Below are positions 38,439-47,015 of a stretch of DNA of 64,000 nucleotides, one piece after another (the first letter of the stretch is position 1; every line of letters starts with the position of its first letter). Source of the stretch: Novipirellula galeiformis. Its GTDB lineage: Bacteria; Planctomycetota; Planctomycetia; Pirellulales; Pirellulaceae. A program made the position numbers and the translations under genes. The notes below the pieces were generated by a model. That model was given only the letters and a program-made list of their open reading frames with translations. It made no database searches and was not told the DNA's origin. The DNA lies in contig NZ_SJPT01000010.1 of the NCBI RefSeq assembly GCF_007860095.1, positions 149,640-213,639 on the forward strand. The letters run 5' to 3'.

Positions 38439-38899
38439 AATTGGTTGTTCTTTGCAGATGGTTGATTCATCGTTTTCGTTGCCAATCGACACGGATCGAA
38501 CGCGGGTCGCAGCGAACGCGGGGGCCAGCGAATTAGGGGGGCACCGGATCGTCGACGACCACCCCAAAGATGATTCCACGATGGCCTCGATCATGCATTG
38601 TCATAACAAGCAACCTCAAGAAACGAAACACGGTATTGTAGAATAGCGTGGCTCGTCATTTTCGGTGACATGGTAAAGCCGAAGTGACGTCAATCGATTG
38701 CCTGGGGTGTCAGTCGTCTGGCACATAATGCGTTTTGGTTTCTCCCCTATTTTCGCCGCCCGCCTGCTTGTCACAGGAGTGATCCCGATGATTAAATGAG
38801 TTCACGTTCGTCCCACTGCCTCCGCTTTCCCTACACCTCGCCAGGTTTCCGATATCCATCGGGGGGCCTCAAGAGCGACTTTCCAACAGGAATATTAGT
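38439..38899. other. Divergent intergenic region of the MurNAc locus
   Basis: It separates murQ (minus) from the symporter gene (plus) and must hold the promoters of both. I did not find a convincing operator palindrome. Confidence 0.4.
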
Positions 38900-40435
38900 T
38901 TGGCAATCAGTTCGATCGACGCTGCGATCTTAGTCCTCTACATGCTGATCATGGTCGCGTTGGGGCTTTGGGTAGGGCGTGACCAGAAGGATTTATCGGG
39001 ATACTTGCTCGGCGGACGCGATTTGCCGTGGTGGGCGATCCTGGGTTCGATCGTGGCGACCGAAACCAGTACCGCCACATTTTTAAGTGTGCCGGGAATC
39101 GCGTTCGCGGCCGACGGCGACATGCGTTTCTTACAACTCGCGTTCGGATTTCTAGTGGGCCGCGTGATCGTAGCGATCGTGCTGGTGCCGTTGTACTGTC
39201 GTGGCGAAATTTTTACCGCCTATGAAATTTTGCAACAGCGATTCGGCGGGGCTAGCAAGAAATGTGCCTCCCTTTTGTTTCTGATCACGCGGAATCTGGG
39301 AGACGGACTGCGGCTCTTTTTAGCCGGCATCGCGCTCGAAAAGGTGCTCGGAATCGACCTGCACCTCTGCATCGCCGTGATCGGGATCGCCACGATCGTG
39401 TACACGTTCTTTGGCGGAATGAAGGCCGTGATCTGGAGCGACTGTATCCAATTGGTCGTCTACATGGTTGGCGGTTTCTTGGCGTTGAAGATCTTAGTCG
39501 GCTTCTTGCCGGGCGGGTGGTCTGAGTTGTTCGAATTTGGCAACTCGACCGGGCGCTTTCACATCCTCGATTTCCGCTGGCAATCGACCGCCACGTTTAA
39601 CCTTTGGAGCGAAACGTATACGTTTTGGTCGGGTTTGATCGGCGGCGCTGTGCTGACGCTAGGCACCCATGGCACCGACCAAATGTTTGTCCAGCGTTAC
39701 CTTTGTGCGCGCAGCGGACGCGATGCGCAACGCGCCGTCATCGCCAGCGGCTTTGTGGTCTTTGCTCAATTCGCCCTGTTTCTACTGCTGGGCGTTGCCT
39801 TGGCCGCCTATTACACCAATGTCGATCCCCAAACCTTCGCCCACAACGACGAAGTCTTTGCCACCTTTATTGTCGACCATCTACCGATCGGCTTGGTCGG
39901 AATCACGCTGGCCGCCGTCTTCGCCGCAGCGATGTCGACCCTTTCCAGCTCACTGAACTCTTCCGCCGCTGCCGCCGTATCGGATTTCTACGCGCCTTGG
40001 GCTTACCCCGAGGTCGGCGACGATCCATCTCATCCCGATCACAGCGACAAACTGCTGTTGGCCGGCCGTTCCTTCACCATCATTTTTGGGATACTCCAAA
40101 TCGCCATTGGAATGGGAGCCAGCTACGTGTCACGCAGCGTCGTCGGAGATGCGTTGGCGATCGCGGGCTTCACCGCTGGCATCTTGCTCGGGGTGTTCGG
40201 GCTTGGCATGTTCACCCGTTCGGCCCATCAACGCGGTGCCCTGGTGGGGATGGTCTGCGGGATCGCGGTTTTGACCGGGATCAAATTTGGAACCACCATT
40301 GCTTGGCCCTGGTACGCGATCATTGGATCGCTGACCACCTTTGTCTGCGGTTACCTTGCGAGTCAATTGATTTCCCCTCTCCATGCACCCGCTGCGTCTA
40401 CCGTCGAGGATGACTCGATGCGTGACAAGGAATAA
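38900..40435 (+). CDS. Sodium:solute symporter, probably for MurNAc or muropeptide
   Basis: A 511-residue SSS-family symporter with about thirteen membrane segments. Typical stretches are SGYLLGGRDLPWWAILGS, ATETSTATFLSVPGIAFA and the core Na+-site segment FAAAMSTLSSSLNSSAAA. The start is a TTG at 38900, directly before the first helix. It is followed after 2 bases by a NamZ-family gene and then by a second one, and diverges from murQ and a kinase. Its likely substrate is therefore MurNAc or a MurNAc-containing sugar. No PTS enzyme is present, so uptake without phosphorylation followed by the BadF-type kinase is consistent. Confidence 0.87.
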   Translation: MAISSIDAAILVLYMLIMVALGLWVGRDQKDLSGYLLGGRDLPWWAILGSIVATETSTATFLSVPGIAFAADGDMRFLQLAFGFLVGRVIVAIVLVPLYCRGEIFTAYEILQQRFGGASKKCASLLFLITRNLGDGLRLFLAGIALEKVLGIDLHLCIAVIGIATIVYTFFGGMKAVIWSDCIQLVVYMVGGFLALKILVGFLPGGWSELFEFGNSTGRFHILDFRWQSTATFNLWSETYTFWSGLIGGAVLTLGTHGTDQMFVQRYLCARSGRDAQRAVIASGFVVFAQFALFLLLGVALAAYYTNVDPQTFAHNDEVFATFIVDHLPIGLVGITLAAVFAAAMSTLSSSLNSSAAAAVSDFYAPWAYPEVGDDPSHPDHSDKLLLAGRSFTIIFGILQIAIGMGASYVSRSVVGDALAIAGFTAGILLGVFGLGMFTRSAHQRGALVGMVCGIAVLTGIKFGTTIAWPWYAIIGSLTTFVCGYLASQLISPLHAPAASTVEDDSMRDKE

Positions 40436-40437
40436 AC

Positions 40438-41643
40438 ATGAACCGAAACGTTTTGTTTTCTCTGTTGTTTGCCGTTGCTCTATTTACGGCGTTGCCGCGG
40501 ACTGCCCCCGCTCAAGTTCTCGCCGGCATCGATGTGCTCGAAAGAGACCATTTCCAACAACTCGCCGGTCGCAAGATTGGCTTGATTACGAATCACACGG
40601 GGGCCAACGCTCGCGGCGTTTCCACCGTCAAGCTTTTTCATGATTCGCCGAATGTTAACCTAGTGGCGCTGTTCAGTCCCGAGCATGGCTTCGCCGGCGT
40701 CTTGGACCATGAGAACATCGGGGATCAACGTGACTCATTGACAGGTCTGAAAGTCCATAGCTTGTACGGCAAAACACGAGTGCCAACACCCGAGATGCTC
40801 GCAGGAATCGACACACTCGTGTTTGACATTCAAGATATCGGCACGCGTTTCTACACCTACATCTCGACGATGGGCGGCGCGATGAAGGCAGCGGCCGAGC
40901 ACCGCGTTCGCTTCGTTGTCTTGGATCGCCCCAACCCGATCGATGGGATCACCGTGCAAGGCCCTGTCTTGGATCGTGGCGGCGAGTCGTTCGTCGGATA
41001 CCACCCGATTTCCGTACGCCATGGCATGACGATTGCGGAATTGGCAAGGATGTTCCAAGCCGAATGGAAACTTGATCTCGATTTACAAACCATTCCAATT
41101 GAGGGCTGGAATCGCCGCGAGATGTTTGACGCCACAGGACGACTGTGGATCAACCCGTCACCGAACATGCGCAGCTTGAACCAAGCGTTGCTCTACCCCG
41201 GAATCGGGCTGTTGGAAACCACCAACGTCTCGGTGGGACGCGGTACTGACACTCCCTTCGAACTTCTCGGCGCCCCCTGGATCGATGCCCTCACGCTGGC
41301 GAGGGAACTGAACGCCGCCGCACTCAAAGGAGTGCGGTTCGTGCCGGTCGAGTTCACCCCGAACGCGAGTAAGTACGAGTCCGAAACGTGTGGCGGCGTG
41401 AACATCATCGTCATCGACCGAGCCAGCTTTGATCCGCTCGAAACCGGTTTGTTGCTGGCTATTACGCTGCATCGACTCTATCCCAAGGATTGGAAGACAA
41501 CGTCGCTGAACCGATTGCTGGTTAGCGAAAAAACTCGCGATGGGATTCTCGATGGCAAATCGATTGACGAACTGCAAGCGGCCTACCAAAACGAGCTGAA
41601 CGACTTCATACGCCGCCGCGAAGCGTTCTTGCTGTATCGCTAA
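40438..41643 (+). CDS. namZ: NamZ-family exo-N-acetylmuramidase (DUF1343), exported
   Basis: A 401-residue DUF1343 protein (glycoside hydrolase family 171). Characterised NamZ removes MurNAc from the non-reducing end of peptidoglycan chains. A signal peptide covers about residues 1-25. Family stretches are GRKIGLITNHTGAN, LFSPEHGFAG, FDIQDIGTRFYTYISTM, LDRPNPIDG, VRHGMTIAELA and WINPSPNMRS. The Glu/His-rich SPEHGF and the DIQD segment are the most conserved. It begins 2 bases after the symporter stop, so the two are co-transcribed. The exported location fits release of MurNAc outside the inner membrane before uptake. Confidence 0.9.
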   Translation: MNRNVLFSLLFAVALFTALPRTAPAQVLAGIDVLERDHFQQLAGRKIGLITNHTGANARGVSTVKLFHDSPNVNLVALFSPEHGFAGVLDHENIGDQRDSLTGLKVHSLYGKTRVPTPEMLAGIDTLVFDIQDIGTRFYTYISTMGGAMKAAAEHRVRFVVLDRPNPIDGITVQGPVLDRGGESFVGYHPISVRHGMTIAELARMFQAEWKLDLDLQTIPIEGWNRREMFDATGRLWINPSPNMRSLNQALLYPGIGLLETTNVSVGRGTDTPFELLGAPWIDALTLARELNAAALKGVRFVPVEFTPNASKYESETCGGVNIIVIDRASFDPLETGLLLAITLHRLYPKDWKTTSLNRLLVSEKTRDGILDGKSIDELQAAYQNELNDFIRRREAFLLYR

Positions 41644-41669
41644 TCCTTCCTTAGAGAACCGTGAAATTG

Positions 41670-42863
41670 ATGAAGCGTGAAATCATGCTTGGGCTCGAAG
41701 CCTGCGTGGCCGAGCGTCCCCCGGCGCTCCGATCCGCGCGGATCGGTTTACTGATGAACCGCGCCTCGGTTGACCGCAACCTTCGTTTGGCCTGCGATGT
41801 CTTGCACGATGCGTATCCAGGCCAAATCGCCGCCCTGTTCACACCTCAGCATGGGCTATGGGGCGACGCCCAAGCGAATATGATCGAAACCGACCACGGC
41901 TGGCACGCGGGGTTGGACGTTCCGATCTATAGTCTGTACAGCGCCTCGCGGCGACCGTCACCCGAGATGCTCGCCGGACTCGATTGCTTTGTGATCGACT
42001 TGCAAGACGTGGGCACACGTGTTTACACCTTCGTGTGGACGATGCTGGAGTGCCTGCACGCGTGTGCCGAAGCAAACGTCGCGGTACTGGTGTTGGACCG
42101 GCCCAACCCGATCGGCGGCCGGATCATCGAAGGCCCCTTGTTAGAGGACGCGTATCGCAGCTTTGTCGGCGGAGCGCCCGTTCCGATGCGTCATGGATTG
42201 ACGATGGGCGAACTAGCGTTGCTGCTGAAATCCGAGTTGCAAATCGATGTTTCGCTTGAGATTGTCCCCGTTCAGAGATGGTCTCCGGAGGACTTGTTTG
42301 CAGCACTCGGTCGGCACTGGCTATTACCTTCACCCAACTTGCCCACCGCCCAGTCCGCGATCATCTATCCTGGCCAAGTTTTGCTCGAGGGAACCAATCT
42401 CTCCGAAGGCCGTGGCACCACGACGCCATTCGAAGTCGTCGGTGCTCCGTTTATCGATCCTGATACCATGATCCAAGCCCTAGGCGACATCGACCTACCA
42501 GGCGTCCATTTTTTGCCGCTTTATTTTCGGCCTACCTTTGACAAATGGCGAGACCAGCTCTGTGGAGGCGTCTCCATTCACATCACCGACGCCGAACGTT
42601 TCCGCTCACTGAAAACATCGATCGCAATCCTCTCCGTGATCCAACAACATTGGCCCAATGATTTTCGCTGGCTCGATCCACCCTACGAGTACGAGACACG
42701 AAAGCCGCCGATCGACATTATCTACGGCAGCAACAAGTTACGAGAGGGATTAGGTTCGGGCCAGACGGTCGACGGACTTACCGAAGTCGATGTCACCGCG
42801 TGGAACCAACGAACGTTCGAATTCCAAATCTACGATCCCAGCGAGCAGCGTTTTCGCGGTTGA
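41670..42863 (+). CDS. Second NamZ-family protein (DUF1343), no signal peptide
   Basis: A paralogue of the preceding gene of about 397 residues, with the same block order: RIGLLMNRASVD, LFTPQHGLWGD, IDLQDVGTRVYTFVWTM, LDRPNPIGG, MRHGLTMGELA and WLLPSPNLPT. It lacks the signal peptide of its neighbour, so it may act in the cytoplasm on imported MurNAc-oligosaccharides, or be exported another way. Changes such as SPEHGF to TPQHGL alter a conserved acidic residue and may change its specificity. The start is ATG 41670 (GTG 41661 is in frame), 26 bases after the previous stop and in the same operon. Confidence 0.87.
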   Translation: MKREIMLGLEACVAERPPALRSARIGLLMNRASVDRNLRLACDVLHDAYPGQIAALFTPQHGLWGDAQANMIETDHGWHAGLDVPIYSLYSASRRPSPEMLAGLDCFVIDLQDVGTRVYTFVWTMLECLHACAEANVAVLVLDRPNPIGGRIIEGPLLEDAYRSFVGGAPVPMRHGLTMGELALLLKSELQIDVSLEIVPVQRWSPEDLFAALGRHWLLPSPNLPTAQSAIIYPGQVLLEGTNLSEGRGTTTPFEVVGAPFIDPDTMIQALGDIDLPGVHFLPLYFRPTFDKWRDQLCGGVSIHITDAERFRSLKTSIAILSVIQQHWPNDFRWLDPPYEYETRKPPIDIIYGSNKLREGLGSGQTVDGLTEVDVTAWNQRTFEFQIYDPSEQRFRG

Positions 42864-43365
42864 GCGAGTGGAGTATCCAATTGATGATTCGAAATGCTTC
42901 TCCCGTCCTCTACTGACCGCATTCAACTCTTTGCCATCTATCTTTTTGCATAAACGTCCGGCCGTCAAAGTCCAGACTCTCTTTTTCGGCCGCGGCAAAG
43001 GGGACGTTCCTGAAAACGATCACTGTCCCCTTAGCCCCGTCCCCTTAGCCCCCACTTGCCAAAATCGTTCTTCGTGTACGTCCATGCCCTGCCCTTGGCA
43101 TGGCTCCAGAATGCGGGGCCTGCGTCGCGATACCAATCGATCCTCCATTGCCTCTCATCGCTCCACGCGTGGTCGCCGACGCGTCTGCTGAGGTTCAGGT
43201 GCCGCATCGCATGACAGGCAGCTTTTCGAATCTTGCCGACCGAGTCCCCCCGGCCATGCGTTGCAATGCGATGTCACTCCACCAGCATCACCACTGGCCA
43301 TAGAGTGTTGCGGTACCGGTCACGTTTGCCTCAATGGCTCGCGGCAATCGAGCGGCGGAACAGCA
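42864..43365. other. Degenerate stretch, no intact gene
   Basis: On the minus strand, 43040-43250 reads as an uninterrupted frame (DHAWSDERQWRIDWYRDAG, GPAFWSHAKGRAWTY) of about 70 codons without a clear start. It may be the relic of a gene I cannot name. The rest holds nothing recognisable. It lies between the MurNAc operon and the cassette array. Confidence 0.35.
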
Positions 43366-43590
43366 TTAGGCTGTCCAAAAAACACAGCAGCCCGAGTCCG
43401 GCCGTCGCGGCGAATTGCGGCCAGACTTCGCGGATGCCGATTCCAACGTTTCGCTGTTCGTCTTCGTACGCAAGTCAGCAGCGGTTCCTTCGGCCAAAAC
43501 TTTGCCCGCGTTCATCGCGACCAACCAATCGAACCGCTCCGCTTCTTCCATGAACGCCGATAGCGCAACAGCAGCTCACGCGCACAAGAG
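43366..43590 (-). pseudogene. Relic of an ABC transporter ATPase gene
   Basis: A 61-codon minus-strand frame begins [20 protein letters not shown] and continues [18 protein letters not shown]. This is the segment after the Walker B/D-loop of ABC-2-type ATPases of the YbhF/RbbA kind, in which a Tyr/[11 protein letters not shown] motif is followed by a VAMxAGKVLAxGTPxEL strand. Upstream on the same strand only ALSAF remains before a stop; the nucleotide-binding P-loop is missing. Downstream the similarity ends and the frame runs into unrelated sequence. It is a fragment beside the distal end of the cassette array. Confidence 0.6.
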
Positions 43591-43597
43591 TGGCCCC

Positions 43598-43674
43598 GAC
43601 CAACGGTTTGGCATTCAAAGCCAATTAGCGATCCAAGAAGTGGATCGGCCTTCTAAACTTCATTTCAGTTTCGT
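43598..43674 (-). other. attC-like site 1 (distal end of array)
   Basis: Read on the minus strand it starts ACGAAAC and ends GTTGGTC, with an inner hairpin GATCCA-CTTCT-TGGATC. The stop codon of the cassette gene at 43665 lies inside it. About 77 bp. Confidence 0.45.
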
Positions 43675-44135
43675 CGAGGGATGGCGAGAGTCACAGCGTA
43701 GTCGGCGGCTCCAACGGGCGAGTCACTGAAATAGATATCGAAACCGTCCGGCGTATGCTCAATTGCGATCACGTCTCGACCTTGACGATTAACGATCCTT
43801 GCCTTCGATAGATCCAATCGATTTCCGAAATCTCGCCATGGCGTGGGAGTCCGATGCAACTTGATCCAAGGCTCTCCATCGAAAAGCACCTTCTTGGGGC
43901 GTGCCCAGTGTTTGTGTACGTAACGCACGGCATCGCGATCAAAGACGATCCGTCCACTACCATCAAATTGCCCCGAGATGCGTAGTAGCTTCGGCTGCGC
44001 ATCGACAGCTTCATCGAAGGCCGTTTCATTGGCGTGCGGGTCAGACGGTTTACTGCGTTCGTCACGTGGTGGTGCTCCGACGCTCAACGTCGTAAAAACG
44101 AATAGACAGAACAAAGAGTGGAGGCACGCTTTCAT
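43665..44135 (-). CDS. Cassette gene: secreted protein of unknown function
   Basis: A 156-residue protein. Residues 1-18 (MKACLHSLFCLFVFTTLS) form a signal peptide, and the mature part is polar. It contains ISGQFDGSGRIVFDRDAVRY and KKVLFDGEPWIKLHRTPTPW, which look like beta-strands; no family is recognised. ATG 44135 opens the signal peptide, and a second in-frame ATG lies at 44165. It ends within attC-like site 1 and begins 30 bases after site 2, as expected for a single-gene cassette. Confidence 0.65.
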   Translation of the reverse strand: MKACLHSLFCLFVFTTLSVGAPPRDERSKPSDPHANETAFDEAVDAQPKLLRISGQFDGSGRIVFDRDAVRYVHKHWARPKKVLFDGEPWIKLHRTPTPWRDFGNRLDLSKARIVNRQGRDVIAIEHTPDGFDIYFSDSPVGAADYAVTLAIPRRN

Positions 44136-44166
44136 TGCGGTCACCTTTTTGTTGGAACGGAACATG

Positions 44167-44237
44167 TCGTAACCATCCTCGTCTGCGGGGGAGCGGGACA
44201 CGGTGCGAAATTGAATTCCAAGCACACGGGGTTAGTC
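44167..44237 (-). other. attC-like site 2
   Basis: On the minus strand it starts GACTAAC and ends GTTACGA, 71 bp. The TAA stop of the gene at 44232-44492 is inside the GACTAAC end. Confidence 0.55.
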
Positions 44238-44492
44238 GTTGGATCTCGACCGGACCTCCATCGCATAAGAGCGTTGGCGATAGACTGACGGCGGGCACTG
44301 ACTGGCAAGCAGCCCCAACTGGCATTCACCGCCGCTCACCGCCATCGTGGGGTGATCGGTTGCTGGGAGCTGCGGGTCGAGGTCAACCAGTTCAGGGGCT
44401 GCGGACACACCAGCATAGCCGATCCATCGAAGGACCGTGCAAATATCGACCGTGAGCCCATCCGGCAACGATCGTCGAAGTTGAATGAACAA
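44232..44492 (-). CDS. Cassette ORF: hypothetical protein, 86 residues
   Basis: A short frame starting with TTG 2 bases after the stop of the zinc-ribbon gene. The product (MFIQLRRSLPDGLTVDICT onward) has no recognisable domain or membrane segment. Its stop codon lies exactly in the AAC end of attC-like site 2, a position typical of cassette genes, which is the main reason to list it. It could also be a non-coding 3' region of the upstream gene. Confidence 0.35.
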   Translation of the reverse strand: MFIQLRRSLPDGLTVDICTVLRWIGYAGVSAAPELVDLDPQLPATDHPTMAVSGGECQLGLLASQCPPSVYRQRSYAMEVRSRSND

Positions 44493-44493
44493 A

Positions 44494-44793
44494 TCAAGCG
44501 ATCGGGTTCTTGTGGAACGCGCGAATCAAATGAGCCAGCGGAACAAACGCCGCGCCAATCTCGATCGAAAACCAAAGTCCCTCGTATCCGACAGCACGTA
44601 AGATCGCAAAGACCACTGCGGCGATGGTGACCGCGGCAAAAATGGTGCACAAATGAAACTGCAGCGCCGTGGCAGGGCGATGACACTCGGATGATACGGC
44701 GCGAGCGTGCTTTGGGTAGCCACACGAATCACAGCTGGCGTCCCACGCAGAACGTTGTTCGGAACAGTTTGGGCACGGGTGCGATGGCGTCAT
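44494..44793 (-). CDS. Cassette gene: zinc-ribbon membrane protein
   Basis: A 99-residue protein. The N-terminus holds a zinc ribbon with two CxxC pairs (CPNC and CDSC, ten residues apart). Two hydrophobic segments follow (about residues 45-66 and 72-90), the first reading LCTIFAAVTIAAVVFAI. A ribbon plus two helices is common among small membrane-anchored proteins of unknown role. ATG 44793 is used; the frame extends four codons upstream. Confidence 0.6.
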   Translation of the reverse strand: MTPSHPCPNCSEQRSAWDASCDSCGYPKHARAVSSECHRPATALQFHLCTIFAAVTIAAVVFAILRAVGYEGLWFSIEIGAAFVPLAHLIRAFHKNPIA

Positions 44794-44863
44794 TCGGACT
44801 GGCAATCAAAAACAGCGAGGGAAGCGGTAACAAGTGCGACGCGGTCGTTCAAATCAAGTTTCA

Positions 44864-44901
44864 CGAGCGGCCCCTTTCGATTCGAGCGGCCCCTTTCGAT
44901 T
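44864..44901. repeat. Perfect 19-bp tandem repeat, two copies
   Basis: CGAGCGGCCCCTTTCGATT occurs twice head to tail (44864-44882 and 44883-44901), just upstream of the zinc-ribbon gene and beside attC-like site 3. Confidence 0.9.
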
Positions 44902-44919
44902 TCGTAGTTCGAATTACTC

Positions 44920-45010
44920 CCCGAACCTCGGTCGCCACCAAGCACGCAGAGCCGACTCGCCATTTGCAAAATGATGCAAGCCACAATCCGTGTGCGCAGC
45001 ATTGTTACCG
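44920..45010 (-). other. attC-like site 3
   Basis: On the minus strand it starts CGGTAAC and ends GTTCGGG, 91 bp, with partly complementary inner boxes (GCGCAC / TGCGTGC). The TAA stop of the gene at 45005 is within the first box. Confidence 0.55.
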
Positions 45011-45427
45011 GAGACCTTGATCTGTTGAATGGCATTGAACGGGGTCTGGTGATTCAGGCAGCAAGGTGAGTAGCGTGCCAGCAAGGGCGGCAACGTCAGC
45101 GTTTGGTGATAAAGTCAGCTGACGAAGGTCATTCGCGTATTCCGTGCGGACCCACCTTTGAGCGGCGACGTTGTTTTCAACCAAAGCGGTGAAGTCACGA
45201 ATGATTTGACTTTGCGTCGGAGTATCACCATTGATCAGGCCCTCGTGGTATGACTGGACAACCGCGGCACCAAATGCGTCGGCCAGTCCGTCGCCGTCAA
45301 TCACGATACGGTTTGGAAGGCCACGAGCCCAAGCGACCACCTTGACCGCACTCCATCCCGCAATGGAGATGCATATCACGCCTAACGTCATCGCGGTGAT
45401 GAGCAGTCGTTTTGTTCGACGAGTCAT
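45005..45427 (-). CDS. Cassette gene: membrane-anchored hypothetical protein
   Basis: A 140-residue protein with a basic start (MTRRTKRLL) and one N-terminal hydrophobic helix (ITAMTLGVICISIAGWSAV), then a soluble part of about 110 residues. The soluble part is helical in appearance (GDGLADAFGAAVVQSYHEG, QSQIIRDFTALVENNVAA). No family is recognised. The stop codon lies in attC-like site 3. The ATG at 45427 is preceded by no strong ribosome site. Confidence 0.7.
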   Translation of the reverse strand: MTRRTKRLLITAMTLGVICISIAGWSAVKVVAWARGLPNRIVIDGDGLADAFGAAVVQSYHEGLINGDTPTQSQIIRDFTALVENNVAAQRWVRTEYANDLRQLTLSPNADVAALAGTLLTLLPESPDPVQCHSTDQGLR

Positions 45428-46289
45428 TCAAACACCTTTGAACAAGCGTGAATTCCAATCCGATCACCAGGGACGGAGAGTGAACGATCCATCAAATTTC
45501 GGTCACTTCCGTGCTTCGGGCGAGTCGCTCGAGGGTCTTTCAGGTTTAGGATACGCTTTGTATTCACCATGTGCCACGGATTCCTGCTTCGTGGTATCGC
45601 GATATCTGTTCTTGGTCCAATTCACCCACCGCCCCCTCTCGGAACCCGAAGGGGGCAGTTAACGCATCCGGGCTCCCAGCCAACAGCTCTCAACCGGCAT
45701 CCCTTCGCACTCTACAATCACGATCAAGTCCGCATCGCGAGCATTGAGATTCGCGCAGATTCGCTTAGTTCTTGGCGCAAATTCGCACTAAACGTTTGCC
45801 CACGAATCACGCTATTCATCGCGAATGAGCGCCGCATGACGGAATTGCATTAGGGACAAAATGCAAGGCAAACAACGACGATCAATCGCCGCGGTAGCGT
45901 CGACAGCGATCGTCGCACGGTTCAACCGACGACGTGAATTTGCGACCACGGGTTCCGTCCTCAAGGCCTAACCGCGCAAAGCGTTTCCTGTGACGCACGG
46001 TTCAACCGACCAAGCCCTACGTAAAGACATCGCCGCCAACGAGGCAAACGAGGTGGCCAGTATCAGAATACGAGCCACACAGCTCAGCGTCTTCTCGATC
46101 AGCGAACGCGGATAGAGATTCGTTGCACATCACCGTTGGCGGCGAACTCTCAGATTGAACGCGGGTCAAGGCATCCGTCTGACGAGCGGGGCATTGATAC
46201 AAATACCGAATTGGCAACGAAGCCAAACATCATGTTCTGAGTCCGATAAAGGCGGAGTTCACGCAGAGACGTGAGTAGATGTTCCATTT
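45428..46289. other. Gene-poor part of the array
   Basis: No supported gene. It contains a G/C hairpin at 45631-45656 (GCCCCCT ... AGGGGGC with inner TCGG/CCGA), which may end transcripts although no T-run follows. A 19-base near-identical direct repeat (GCACGGTTCAACCGAC core) lies at 45912-45930 and 45992-46010, 80 bases apart. Confidence 0.45.
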
Positions 46290-46290
46290 G

Positions 46291-46358
46291 CAAAAACTTG
46301 TTGCGGCCGCGGCAAACTCTGATTTTTAGTCACACGTTCTCAGCCGCTCTGGTTCACG
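46291..46358 (-). other. attC-like site 4
   Basis: On the minus strand it runs from CGTGAAC to GTTTTTG, with inner GAGCGGC / GCCGCGG boxes. It follows the stop codon at 46371 by 13 bases. Confidence 0.4.
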
Positions 46359-46370
46359 CCATGGGTATCG

Positions 46371-46868
46371 CTACGGCTGCCCGGTTACCGCGGAAATAGC
46401 GTTCAGGAACGAAGGGTCGCGATGGTCACCCGTAACGCGGAAGGAGCCGTTAATGGGACTGAAGATTTGTGGTACTGAAACAACCTGGCCATCCACGAGT
46501 ACGGCAAGCGTCGACGAATTTGGAGAAGTGGTTGCAGCAAGCATCTTCTTCGTGCCAGCAGGATTCAATACGATTTCGAGAGCGGGAACCGACTCGGCAG
46601 GTTCTACACCACCGACCGTCTCAATCTCAATCATCGATTTTGCGACCGTCGCAATATCCGAAGTCTGTACCACGGGGGGGCCGACCAAGTTGATCGTCGC
46701 CTTTGTGGTCGGGTCAACGGCAGCCTTCGTGCCTAGCCCCTCCACTGCGGCCACAGCGTAGATCTCGATTATTACGCCCGGCGGAACAGGGCCAGGAATC
46801 GCAGTCGTTCCCGGTTCGCAACCGGCCAAAAGCACGACGGTCAATGCCAGCGGGATCATGCATTTCAT
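46371..46868 (-). CDS. Cassette gene: lipoprotein with SecD-like P1 head domain
   Basis: A 165-residue protein. The N-terminus ends in a lipobox (LTVVLLAGC), so it should be a lipoprotein. The C-terminal half (LAVLVDGQVVSVPQIFSPI, then GSFRVTG) matches the pattern of the SecD/SecDF P1 head subdomain, in which a xxVLDGxVxSxPxI strand is followed by G-x-x-x-I-T-G. Only this subdomain is present; the membrane part of SecD is absent, so it is not an export motor. A binding or regulatory role is a guess. ATG 46868 opens the lipoprotein signal. Confidence 0.7.
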   Translation of the reverse strand: MKCMIPLALTVVLLAGCEPGTTAIPGPVPPGVIIEIYAVAAVEGLGTKAAVDPTTKATINLVGPPVVQTSDIATVAKSMIEIETVGGVEPAESVPALEIVLNPAGTKKMLAATTSPNSSTLAVLVDGQVVSVPQIFSPINGSFRVTGDHRDPSFLNAISAVTGQP

Positions 46869-46893
46869 AACGGTCTCGATGTTTGTGGGACAA

Positions 46894-47010
46894 TGGTAAC
46901 AAGAGATAGACGGGGGAACTTGCTCCACCCTTGGAGCCAAACTTTCCACCGCCGCTTCGGTTCATCGCATGCTTCGCAGGTGCGATTCAAATTCGTGCCG
47001 CTCGTTCTGC
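46894..47010 (-). other. attC-like site 5
   Basis: On the minus strand it starts GCAGAAC and ends GTTACCA, 117 bp, with GAAGCGGCGGTGG facing CCCCCGTC. It follows the stop codon at 47016 by 5 bases. Confidence 0.5.
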
Positions 47011-47015
47011 GGCGA

